From Chlorobiaceae bacterium (GTDB taxonomy: Bacteria > Bacteroidota > Chlorobiia > Chlorobiales > Chlorobiaceae), in contig JAAXWP010000013.1 in NCBI GenBank assembly GCA_013334925.1, positions 1-48,035 on the forward strand: a stretch of 48,035 nt of DNA. Reading direction: 5' to 3'. The notes under the pieces are model-generated. The model saw only the letters and a program-made list of their open reading frames with translations, did not search any database and was not told the DNA's origin. Shown here one piece after another: positions 9,905 through 19,300 of the stretch. The position numbers and the translations under genes are program-made. How positions within the stretch are numbered: position 1 is the first letter of the stretch; every line of letters starts with the position of its first letter.

Positions 9905-9912
9905 GATGATGC

Positions 9913-10500
9913 TTATGCTTTATGTGAGTCCGGTGGGTTTTTCAGCTGGTTTTCCGGACAGGATGTATACATGGAGCGGATCTGTTCCATAAACGACAGG
10001 CGCTGCTCGTCGTTCCAGTCGATGAGCCCGAACCATTCATGGCAACTGAACCCGATGAGGGCAAAGAAGGCAAGGCGGGCTGTTTCCGGTTTTGCCCCGG
10101 AGTCCATGGCCTGCAGATCATGGGCGACCCAATCCTGCAATCTCCGTTTCAGCGACACTTCGCTCGCCATCGATGAGGTGATCGCCATAACGATAGCCCG
10201 TTCGGTATCGTCGGGAGCCTGTTCGGCAAGCTTGACCCGGGCGAACAGCTCCGGATGCGGCGTGTCGGCAACCGACTCGAGAGCTGATTCGATACGCGCC
10301 GTCTCACGTTGCAGGTCACGGTCGATCAGCGCCTCGAGCAGGGCGGTCTTCGATTTGTAGTCGAGCACAACCCGGGACTTGCTGATGCCCGCCTCCTGGG
10401 CAACCGCATCGATGGAGAGCCTTGCGGCGCCATACTTGACGACGACCCGTTCGATGGCATCCAGGATGTCATCGGTGGCTACTTTTTTCGGTCTTGCCAT
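9913..10500 (-). CDS. TetR-family transcriptional regulator of the efflux operon
   Basis: A 195-aa protein with an N-terminal TetR helix-turn-helix: KVATDDILDAIERVVVKYGAARLSIDAVAQEAGISKSRVVLDYKSKTALLEALIDR, DNA-reading helix at about residues 40-50. The remaining ~140 residues form a ligand-binding dimerisation domain without an assignable subfamily. It is the first gene of the tetR-adaptor-pump-duct transcript, so it probably represses its own operon and is released by a pump substrate. This is the standard arrangement for AcrR/NalC-like local regulators. The twin palindromes 37-74 bp upstream support autoregulation. Confidence 0.93.
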   Translation of the reverse strand: MARPKKVATDDILDAIERVVVKYGAARLSIDAVAQEAGISKSRVVLDYKSKTALLEALIDRDLQRETARIESALESVADTPHPELFARVKLAEQAPDDTERAIVMAITSSMASEVSLKRRLQDWVAHDLQAMDSGAKPETARLAFFALIGFSCHEWFGLIDWNDEQRLSFMEQIRSMYTSCPENQLKNPPDSHKA

Positions 10501-10536
10501 GCAGTGATCCTCTTTCGACAGGGTTATGGTTTGTGC

Positions 10537-10575
10537 ACGATCGTTCTTTAATAATTTATAAACGATCGTTCTTTT
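10537..10575 (-). promoter_or_regulatory. Twin palindromic operator overlapping the tetR-efflux promoter
   Basis: Two copies of ACGATCGTTCTTT lie at 10537-10549 and 10562-10574, exactly 25 bp apart. Each contains a palindrome; the second is a perfect AACGATCGTT. On the minus strand the A/T-rich segment TATAAATTATTAAAG lies between them and is a good -10 region. Two boxes bracketing a promoter upstream of tetR are what one expects for TetR-dimer binding; that TetR binds them is inferred. Confidence 0.7.
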
Positions 10576-10576
10576 T

Positions 10577-11060
10577 CCAAGCGATGTGTGTGAAATTTCA
10601 GAAAACTGTGTCCGGATGAACAGCGCCAGCTCTGTATGGCTGATGTGGTTTTTCGGTTGCAGGGCCGGCGCCTTGTTCTGATCTTATGGCAAAAATACGG
10701 CGCTGTTGCTGCGGTAATACTGTCGGTGATGGTGAGTGGGTGGCCGGGTTAAGTGTGTAACCTTCCGATTAGTTAAGATTATCTGTTGCGTGGTGTAGTG
10801 CTTGCGTTATGTGACGGATTTTTTAGCTAAATTCAAAAGTTGATCATCCGCAGCATTGCCCTGCCTTTATTCTGTGCTGCCAGGCACTGACCGGACGCCT
10901 GTTCCGGACGTTTCTGAAAAGTGATGATTGTTCCCGTTCCCGTTTCTCAGGTTTCCTCCGTCTGCTTAACCTCGTCTTGAGGATGTAGTTCCGCCTTTCC
11001 GATACGTCAAGGGTTTTCGTTTTCGATCTCGGCCACGTTTCATCTGAAAGTTTACCTGCC
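10577..11060. other. Intergenic region between the efflux operon and the giant gene pair
   Basis: About 480 bp without a supported gene. It separates divergent transcription units and so must contain the promoter for the giant genes, but I cannot point to a convincing -35/-10 pair. The segment 10765-10840 is locally A/T-rich. A small minus-strand frame at 10844-11074 has no start signal or recognisable content. Confidence 0.5.
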
Positions 11061-14000
11061 ATGCCTGAAAACAACCTCTCTACGCTGCTTTCCGCCCTGA
11101 CCGGTCAGATTGTTACCGGAAGCCCACAGGAGGAGAAGTCTCTTGAACAGGTTCAGGAGACGCTCGCTCAGGCGCTGCTTCGACAGGACCCGGCCTCTGT
11201 TCGCAACCAGGAGTTCCTGTTCCGCCGAAGCGATATCTACGCACCATCCAGCGTTGGCGACGCGCGTATCAGGAAGCTCGACGAGATTGTCAACCGCATC
11301 AGACCCGGTGCCGCAAGCGAGGTACAGGTCTTCATGCGTACCCTGCCCATCAGGACAACCCAGGTTCCGGGGAGCGCCACCGAGGCGGCTGCCGGCGTGA
11401 GGGTGGTGACGAAAGGTCCCTTCCTGGACAGCTCCGGCCAGGATTTCTATTTCGATTACGTCCGCACCGAGAAGCTCATTCCACTCTACATCGAGGGCTG
11501 GGCGACTCCGGCCATCCTGTTCAAGGCGACTTTCCGCAATCCGAAGTTCGTGCTTGCGAATTCGTTGCCGGTCGAGGTCACGAAGAGTTATACCGTCGTG
11601 CCCGACTCGGTCTGGATCAGCGCAAGGGTATTCGATCCGTCTGCGGACGCCGCCTACTATTGCGGATTGCGGGTGAAGGGCGGCAAGATCACGCTGGATG
11701 CCGATCCGCAGATCGTGAACGGCCAGCTTACCGTGGCCGCAACAACGAATGCCCTGTGTGAGCTGCAGCTCGAACAGAACGCATCGTTTGCGAGCGACCC
11801 GGCAAGTCCATACGGTGACGATGCCCGAAAGTCCGGGATCACGCTGCCGATCGGTTTCCGCTTCAGCTTCAAGGGTGGCACGAAGCAGATTCTCGATGTT
11901 GCGCCCTCGTCCTGGAACGTGTATGGACACAAGGCCGGATTCATTTACAAGGGAGCCCAGAACAGCACGTTTTTCCCCTTTGTCAACCGTCTGGCCATTC
12001 CTGTGCAGTGCGATACTGCGGAATTTACGGTCAGCGCGTGCCTTTCGACCTTTTTCAATGTCGAGGGAAGCGCACCCGTGCTCGGAAGCTGGTGGTGCCT
12101 GCCCGCGGCGAAGATCGATATCACCGCTCCTCCGGAAGCCGATGGCAACGGTGCGCTCATCGTCAGTTGCGGACCCGGCCTCGATGCGGCTACGGTCAAC
12201 CTGCGTGACCGGCGCATTTCGTTGCCGGCGCCGTTCATCCTCGCCGAGCCAGGCAGGATAGGCCTGACGGAGCTGAAGAGTGACGGAAGCGGCGCCACGA
12301 TGGACTTCGCTATGTGGCAGGACGAGGCGAACCGGTTCGGCACCACGATGGAGTGGCGGTTGCCAAAGGAGTCCCTTTTTCTCTACAACACTTCAGCCAA
12401 CGGTTTCGAAATGGCTGTCGGCACAACGGCCTGCCGGATGCAGGTCGACCGTCCGGTCAAGGTCGATGGCACGGCGGTTACGGTTTCGACGAAGAACAGC
12501 CTCTGGACGCTGGTTGCCGGCAAGGCGAAGCGGCAGGTGGCGCTTGTCGATAACGATGTGCTGATGGACAACAGCCCGGCAGGGAGCAAGATCCCGCAAG
12601 TGCGTCCATACGGGTTGGCGATGCACAATGCCCTGTTCACGGTCACTCCGCCCAACAGCGTGGTGCTGTTCGCCGAGTGCGAGGCCGATTTCACCAGCCT
12701 GCAGAGGGGCAAGCTCTATCTCGGTTTCGGTCTCTTTTCGTATTTGCCGACCCTGCCCGATCCCTATGCGGCGAACCTCGGCATGCTCGAGAAGCAGTTC
12801 CTGGCGAGTCGTGAATCGGTTGCATCGGTAAGCGGCAAACGGGACAGCGTCGTCTGGCTCTGGCTGATCGGCCTGGTGCAGTGGGAGCAGCACGGTGGCA
12901 ACGACAAAGTGGGCGTATCGTTCCATTTTGCACCGCTCACCGCGGCTTTTCCGGTCAAAAAGCTCAAATCTGCAGAGCAGGTGCCGCCTCAGGCGGGCGA
13001 GCAGATCTCCTATCTGGATATTGCGAAATCAAGTCCCTTCAGCAGGATCTATGGAGATCCCGAGCCGGCTCCGGTACCACACACCCGCTCGATGATGGCT
13101 GAACAGACGACTTCGATCGTCGCAGGACCGGGCGCAGAGGATTTCGCCCTGCTCGACGTGAGCAGCAAGGCAAACCAGATGGGTGTAGCCTTCAACTTTC
13201 TCAATAGCCGTCAGCAGACCCTGCTCGGCAGGCAGTTCAAGGTCGACGTTCAGGACGAATCGAACGCGTCGGTCTTTCCGATCCAGGTTGACGGGCTCGA
13301 TGTGGTCACGAAGGGCATGTTCGCCCAGGCCTTTACCGTGCCGCAGGTCGCCTGGGAGCCGGTGTTCAACCTCACCCCTCCCGAAACTCCCGCTGGCGAT
13401 CCGAAAGGCGCACCATTTGACCCGCCGGTCGGCTTCAACTACTACCAGAACGATGGGTTCCCGACCCGCGTCGGAAACTTCAGCAGCGAGCAGGTACCGC
13501 TTTCGCCGATCCCGCTTGCCAAATATCTGGTCGAGACCTATCGCCACCGGAAGGACGGCAAAACCTACGCGCTCTTCAACCTGCCTTTCGGCATGTTCAC
13601 GGCTGCGGTGCTCGACGGAAAGTCTCCCCAGACGCTGAAACCGACCCTCGAAAACGTGCGGCCGGTGTTCGAGAACTACGTGAACGGCGGTCTGCAGCTC
13701 GAACTGACGGCGGGCTCCTCACTCGTTCCGGGCGAGGATAATATGTTCGAGGGCATGACCGTGCAGTTGCTGAACATCAACCGGCCGAACGGGACGGCAC
13801 ACGACGAAAGTACCCTTGGCCATTCGGGTACGACCATTTTCAACGGCGAGTTCCTCGTCAACCAGTCAAAACTGCCCTTCCGTCCTGCATCACCGGTTAT
13901 GAAGGCTGGCCTCAGCGGTTACGGGGCGAGCATGTTCAGCGACTGGCACAACAGGAACGCCGCGTTCGCGCAGACCAGCCAGGCTCTCTTCAACGTCACC

Positions 14001-16301
14001 ACCGGACGTACCTCGCACGAGGTGGTCCAGGTGAAGAGCATGATCTATCCATGGGGTGTGAAGGTGGTGCGCACCTACACGCTGTTCCGTCTGTCGAACG
14101 GCTACGTGTGCCGTATCGACAGCGGGTGGAAGGCCGAAAGCGACGGCAAGTTCGATTTCAGCTACAAGGTGCCGGTTTATGCCGCAGACGGGGTGACCGT
14201 GGATCATTTCGACGAAAAAGGCAACCCCTACACCTTCCATCCCGGTGTGGTGCATGGCATCTTCAATGTCAGAAACATCCACGAGCAGCCGAAGGATTAC
14301 AAGGGGCCAAATCTCAACCTTGTGGCGGTCACCTTCGATGCCGACATCCAGCTCGAGCATGTGGTCGAGGGAGGCAAGAGTGACCGGGTGCCAAGCAGGG
14401 GAGTGGTCGGTTACGTGCAGTTGCTTCCGCAGGGAGCGCCGATATCGGTCAACCAGTTCGTCGGGCTGATGCAGTCCGAGAACGGCTCCATCGGCGCGGA
14501 GATCCAGTGCACGGTGAAGATTGCTGGCACCAGGCAGCGCATGCGCCTCGACCGGGCCGATGTGAATGTCGCCACCGATGCGTCGAACCAGCCGATTTTC
14601 GTGGCTGCGGCCAGGGGTTCGGTCGTGCTTCCCAAGGATGGAAGCTGGACGATGGTGCGGCACCAGCGCAGCAGCGGAGAGGTGACGCCCGTTTCCGACG
14701 GTCTGAGCGTTCCGCTCGTTCGTATCGGCGCGTGGAAGAAGGATATCGTGGTCGATCCGGTAGCAGCCGCGAATGAGCTCGTGCGGATGGCTTTCCCGGG
14801 CGACCTGCTGAGACCTCCGGGTGCGGAGACGGTCAATTTCGGTTTCCTGCAGAACATGAACACCCAGAAGGTGCTCTTCCTGACGCCTTCGTTCAAGCCG
14901 ACCGTCGAATCGCTCTTGAGCAAGACGCCGCCGCTGCTTGCCGATGCATTCCGGCTCATGAACGGCAACGCCATCTTCCCGAACATCGGCGATGCGGAAA
15001 CCGCCTTCGGTTCGGCCATCCAGATGCTCAAGGGCATCGACAGCCGCAACGGCAATCCGCTGGAAGCCTTCAGCAAGCTCGCGGGTGTCAACGACCTCGG
15101 CAGCGAGGTGAGGGAGCTCATGGAGCTGAACGTCAAGGAGGAGGCCGGCAAGCTGATCGACCAGGGCTACAAGCTCATCAAGAACAAGGCGAACGATCTG
15201 GTCAACGAAGCCTTCAGGTTTGATCTGCCGAACTTCGAGTACCCGCTCGTGGACGTCACGGGTCTGAAGATCTATGTGGAGTACAAGGCGACAAAGAAGG
15301 CCGAGGGGGCGCCGAAGGACTATGTCGGCAAGTTCGACTTCGATGTCGATTCGTTCGCTGCCGACATGGCGAAAACCTGGAAAGGACGTTTGAGCAGCAT
15401 GCAGATGGTGGTAGACTTGGGGCCGCTCAAGAGGTTGCTCACGATCAAGGGCAACTTCAATTCCCAGAAGTCGGCTTCGACCGATTTTGGCAGCGCGAGC
15501 CCCGCCAGCTCCGGCATCGAGCTGCCTACGCCGGAGATCGAGTACAGCGAAGACCTGAAACCGGTGATCGAGATCCTCGAAATCCTGGCGGCGCTCTCGA
15601 CCGGCGACTACGCAGCGGTGCTCAGCAAAGGCCTCAAGATCGCCATGAGCAACAGCGCGAACATCTGGGAGTACAAGTTCGAGGCGACCAAGGATATCCC
15701 GCTGGTCAAGTTCCCGCCGGGAGCGGCCTACGATGCTCCGCAGACGCCGCTGAAGCTGGAGGCGAGCCTCGGTCTCGGGGTGTTCTTCAACGCCGCGCTG
15801 AAGGTGACGACCGATCCGAAGCAGCTCCTGCCAACTGCCGGAGCCTATTTCAAGTTCCACGGCGGCCTTCAGGTGATGTGCTTCTCGGTGGGAGCGGGAG
15901 CTGTCTATGCGGTCGGCAACGCCGACCTCGTCCTGCGAGCCGATACGAGCCCCTTGATCTCGCTCGACATGAAGTTCGGCTTCGGCGCCCAGGTCGGCGT
16001 CGGGCTGCCGGTCATCGGAAACGTGAGCATCCTCTTCATGGTCGGGGTCGAAATCTACGTGGACAGTAACCAGACCGTCGCCGTTACGGCGTTCATGCTG
16101 TTCCGCGGCCACGCCGAGATCCTCGGCGGGCTGATTGGCGTGACCATCACCATCGAAGCCAAGGGCACGATCGAAAAGGGCGGACCGGGCCTGCCGACCA
16201 ACTGCAGGGCGCAGGTGACCTTCGGGCTCGACATCAGCATTTTCCTGGTCATCAATATCAGCTTCAGCGAAACCTGGGAAGAGACGCGGCAGATCGCGTG
16301 A
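11061..16301 (+). CDS. Giant protein of unknown function (1746 aa), first of a pair
   Basis: I do not recognise this family. The protein has no signal peptide and no ordinary membrane helices. It is rich in short beta-strand-like stretches (alternating hydrophobic/polar, many Gly, Pro, Asp), suggesting an extended multi-domain beta structure. A mostly helical segment lies around residues 1285-1390 (LLSKTPPLLADAFRLMNG, then charged helices such as ELMELNVKEEAGKLIDQGY). The last ~190 residues are glycine-rich amphipathic strands (FGFGAQVGVGLPVIG, FMVGVEIYV, GGLIGVTITIEA), like a barrel or membrane-active domain, ending FSETWEETRQIA. Codon use is strongly GC-rich in the third position, like the core genes, so this is the real strand. 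A second giant gene follows 45 bp downstream with no terminator between, so they are probably co-transcribed. Possible roles include a surface structure, cargo or toxin-like assembly, but none is shown. Confidence 0.85.
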   Translation: MPENNLSTLLSALTGQIVTGSPQEEKSLEQVQETLAQALLRQDPASVRNQEFLFRRSDIYAPSSVGDARIRKLDEIVNRIRPGAASEVQVFMRTLPIRTTQVPGSATEAAAGVRVVTKGPFLDSSGQDFYFDYVRTEKLIPLYIEGWATPAILFKATFRNPKFVLANSLPVEVTKSYTVVPDSVWISARVFDPSADAAYYCGLRVKGGKITLDADPQIVNGQLTVAATTNALCELQLEQNASFASDPASPYGDDARKSGITLPIGFRFSFKGGTKQILDVAPSSWNVYGHKAGFIYKGAQNSTFFPFVNRLAIPVQCDTAEFTVSACLSTFFNVEGSAPVLGSWWCLPAAKIDITAPPEADGNGALIVSCGPGLDAATVNLRDRRISLPAPFILAEPGRIGLTELKSDGSGATMDFAMWQDEANRFGTTMEWRLPKESLFLYNTSANGFEMAVGTTACRMQVDRPVKVDGTAVTVSTKNSLWTLVAGKAKRQVALVDNDVLMDNSPAGSKIPQVRPYGLAMHNALFTVTPPNSVVLFAECEADFTSLQRGKLYLGFGLFSYLPTLPDPYAANLGMLEKQFLASRESVASVSGKRDSVVWLWLIGLVQWEQHGGNDKVGVSFHFAPLTAAFPVKKLKSAEQVPPQAGEQISYLDIAKSSPFSRIYGDPEPAPVPHTRSMMAEQTTSIVAGPGAEDFALLDVSSKANQMGVAFNFLNSRQQTLLGRQFKVDVQDESNASVFPIQVDGLDVVTKGMFAQAFTVPQVAWEPVFNLTPPETPAGDPKGAPFDPPVGFNYYQNDGFPTRVGNFSSEQVPLSPIPLAKYLVETYRHRKDGKTYALFNLPFGMFTAAVLDGKSPQTLKPTLENVRPVFENYVNGGLQLELTAGSSLVPGEDNMFEGMTVQLLNINRPNGTAHDESTLGHSGTTIFNGEFLVNQSKLPFRPASPVMKAGLSGYGASMFSDWHNRNAAFAQTSQALFNVTTGRTSHEVVQVKSMIYPWGVKVVRTYTLFRLSNGYVCRIDSGWKAESDGKFDFSYKVPVYAADGVTVDHFDEKGNPYTFHPGVVHGIFNVRNIHEQPKDYKGPNLNLVAVTFDADIQLEHVVEGGKSDRVPSRGVVGYVQLLPQGAPISVNQFVGLMQSENGSIGAEIQCTVKIAGTRQRMRLDRADVNVATDASNQPIFVAAARGSVVLPKDGSWTMVRHQRSSGEVTPVSDGLSVPLVRIGAWKKDIVVDPVAAANELVRMAFPGDLLRPPGAETVNFGFLQNMNTQKVLFLTPSFKPTVESLLSKTPPLLADAFRLMNGNAIFPNIGDAETAFGSAIQMLKGIDSRNGNPLEAFSKLAGVNDLGSEVRELMELNVKEEAGKLIDQGYKLIKNKANDLVNEAFRFDLPNFEYPLVDVTGLKIYVEYKATKKAEGAPKDYVGKFDFDVDSFAADMAKTWKGRLSSMQMVVDLGPLKRLLTIKGNFNSQKSASTDFGSASPASSGIELPTPEIEYSEDLKPVIEILEILAALSTGDYAAVLSKGLKIAMSNSANIWEYKFEATKDIPLVKFPPGAAYDAPQTPLKLEASLGLGVFFNAALKVTTDPKQLLPTAGAYFKFHGGLQVMCFSVGAGAVYAVGNADLVLRADTSPLISLDMKFGFGAQVGVGLPVIGNVSILFMVGVEIYVDSNQTVAVTAFMLFRGHAEILGGLIGVTITIEAKGTIEKGGPGLPTNCRAQVTFGLDISIFLVINISFSETWEETRQIA

Positions 16302-16346
16302 TCGCCCGGGCGAAAAGGGAACATTCACCATTAACGCAGCAACATC

Positions 16347-19300
16347 ATGCCTTCGTACAAGAATACCCGCTTCACACTGATGGCTTTTCCGCAGGGCGTG
16401 GACGATACCGGCCTGCTTTCGCTGAACATCGTGTTCATCCCGAGGAACATCTCGCCGCTGGACGCGGTCGCCCAGAGCTACACGCCGAACCCTGCCAAGG
16501 CCTTTGCCCAGGTGAAGCCCGAATTTTCGGTGATGGTGGTCAACAAGCCCGAAGAGTTTCCCGGCAAGGTACCTGCCGGAGAGCGCGCGGTCGATACGGC
16601 GCCGCTGCTCTATCCCAAGGATCCGCTTAAGCTCTACCAGACGCTGAAGGATGCGAAAGATGCGGGCGGCAACCCGAAATACTTCGATATCGACGAAAAC
16701 CGCAGCGTAGGGAAGGCTGGAGCTCAGACGGCCCCGGCACCCGTTCCCGTTTCGTCGGCAGTGAAGAAGTACCTGCCGCTCTCGTACCGCCAGGCCTTCA
16801 ATTTCACCGCGCCGCGGCATCCGAATGCGGTCATCGACGACAGTTACCGTTGCGCGATCCGCGACAGGAAGCCGCTTCCGCCTTTCGTGCCGGACAACAA
16901 GGTGAGCTGGGGCAAGGTTTATGCCCATCTGCTCCGCCAGCCGATGCTTGCCGCCAGCGGGGGATTGCTCTACCGGACAACCGTCCAGCTTGCGGATGGT
17001 GACTTCGCCAAAGGCGGCTGGATCTATGTGACCATCAAGGCCGGAACCACCTACGACGCCGAGCAGCAGGCCTCGTCGGCGGACGTCGACGGCCCCTTCA
17101 TTGCCCGGTACGCGGCGCGCATGCCCATGCTCAAAAAAGGGGAGGCACGCCCCATCTTCACTCCGGTGCTGTTTCCGGTGATGCAGCCCGGCCAGAGCCC
17201 GGACGGCATCTGGGACGACCTGTTCATCGAGGCGGCGCGGTACCATGACGGGTTTGCCACCATCGTGCACGCCAACCAGCCGGTGAGCCAGAACCTGCTC
17301 GAAGAGGCGCAGGACGGTTTCCATCCGCAGAAAGAGATGGGCGTCCGTCTCGGCTGGGAAGACGAACAGATCCTCGTCTGGTATCTCCGCCAGCTCGCCG
17401 TTGACGACTCTGTGGCGGGAGGCGGACGTCTGGACGCTCCGCTCGGGGTGAACGGTTACCATGTCGACGTCCGGCGGAGCGCTTCTGCCGGAGATCCTGT
17501 GCCAGACTGGGAGAGCCTTACCGCTGTGGAGAGCAATGGCGCGATGATGCTCGAAGATCTGGAAATCGGCTCCTATACCGGTGAACTGCCATTCCAGGTC
17601 TACCCGACGAAGCTCGACAGCGCGGGTGGCGTCAACTACTGGCTGCCGCTCTACTTCGGCAACTGGAACGACGCTTCGATGGTGCTGCCCGACCGTGTCG
17701 CAGCCAGGCTGTATGCCAACGCGAATGACAACGACAAGCCGGTAACGGTCAGCGATACCTATCGTGCAGTTGACACGGTGACCCGCCTGCAGTACGGCCA
17801 CTCCTATGACTTCCGCGTCAGGATGAGTGATATCAGCGGAGGCGGTCCCGGCGTCGGAGCCTCTCCCCTGAACGATCTGCCGAGCCATGTGGCCACCATC
17901 GCGTTCAGACGCTACGTGGCGCCGAACACCCTGCGCATCCTCAACGGTGGCGATGTCGTCAGCAACTCCGGGGATGTCAACTTTTCCGGGGACAAACTTC
18001 AGCTTGCGCGGCCGCTGCTCGGGTTCCCGACTGTGGTCTATACCGGCAAGTATGCCGATCCGGTGGGCGAGCTTCTTGCCGCCTCGCAGAAGAACCTGGC
18101 TGACAAGAGGTCCGAAGCGTTCGGCATTCCCGATCCCGATGTGGTCAAGGTGGAGCTGAAGGTCGAAGTGGAGACCCTGCAGCTCGACAATCTTGCGAGC
18201 GATGACGGCCGGGAGCACTACATCACCCTCTACCGGACTTTCCGGACATTCCCGGCGGATTTCGCCGACAGCCTCACCATTCCGGTCGAGTATGTCGATG
18301 TTCCGATCCTGAACCTTGGGGACCAGGATGCTCCTTTCAATGACGCCGTTCTCGACGCGACCGTCCTGGAAACCTCCGGCCGTGTCGTGCTGCCGACAGC
18401 CCGGAACATCCGCCTCACCCTCCGTGCGGTGTGCGAAGGAACGCACAGCTACTGGGGACACAACGACACGAATCCCGATCTCGACAGCCGTTATGGCAAG
18501 AAGACGGTGCTCAGTGTTCGCTGTCCGTCGACGGCTGAACATGACCTGTTCGCAGGAACGAAGGACCCGAAGGTGCTGCAGGGTATCCGACTCCAGCCGG
18601 ATCCGGTGAGCGTGAAGCTCAATCCGATCACCTTCAAGCTGCTGCAGGGGAGTGGCGATGGTATGCCGGATATCGTCGAACGTCTTGCCAAAGCGCTCTA
18701 TGTCGAATGCAAGGAGACGACCCTCCTGTCCGGAAACGGCGAACGCGTGCAGTTCTGGTGCAGCAACCTGGTTCGCCACAGCATGGCCCCCGACAACAGC
18801 AGCCTGACCTTCGCGAACCGAAACGAGCTTGCCGGGCACTGGTTCGCCTGCACATCGCTCTACCTTGACCGCGACTGGAGCTGGGACGGGCTCGAGGAGT
18901 CGAGCTTCACGATCAGGCGTCGACGCAAGTGGAGTCGCGAAGCCGGTGAACTCAGGTTCAAGCCGTACGACGTTGCCGGTGACCTCGAACTGCGCAGGAT
19001 CGCCTCGTTCCAGGCCATTCAGGCCGGGGATGACGGCAAGGTGCATCGCGAGTACACCCGTATCGTCTTCATCGATGTGGTCGACATGCAGCCGCCTGCC
19101 GGCTCTATGCCCGACACGCTCATGGTGCAGTACCTCGTGGAGCCGTCGTTCCGGAAGGATGCCGACGGCAACACTCCCGTTGCCGACGCGGCGTTCGAAA
19201 CCCCGGAGCTTACGCTGCCGACCACGGTCAACCCCGTGCAGGTACCGAAGCTTGTCGGCGCCGGTATGGCCCTTTCGCCCTACGTGCGCGACCACGCCTA

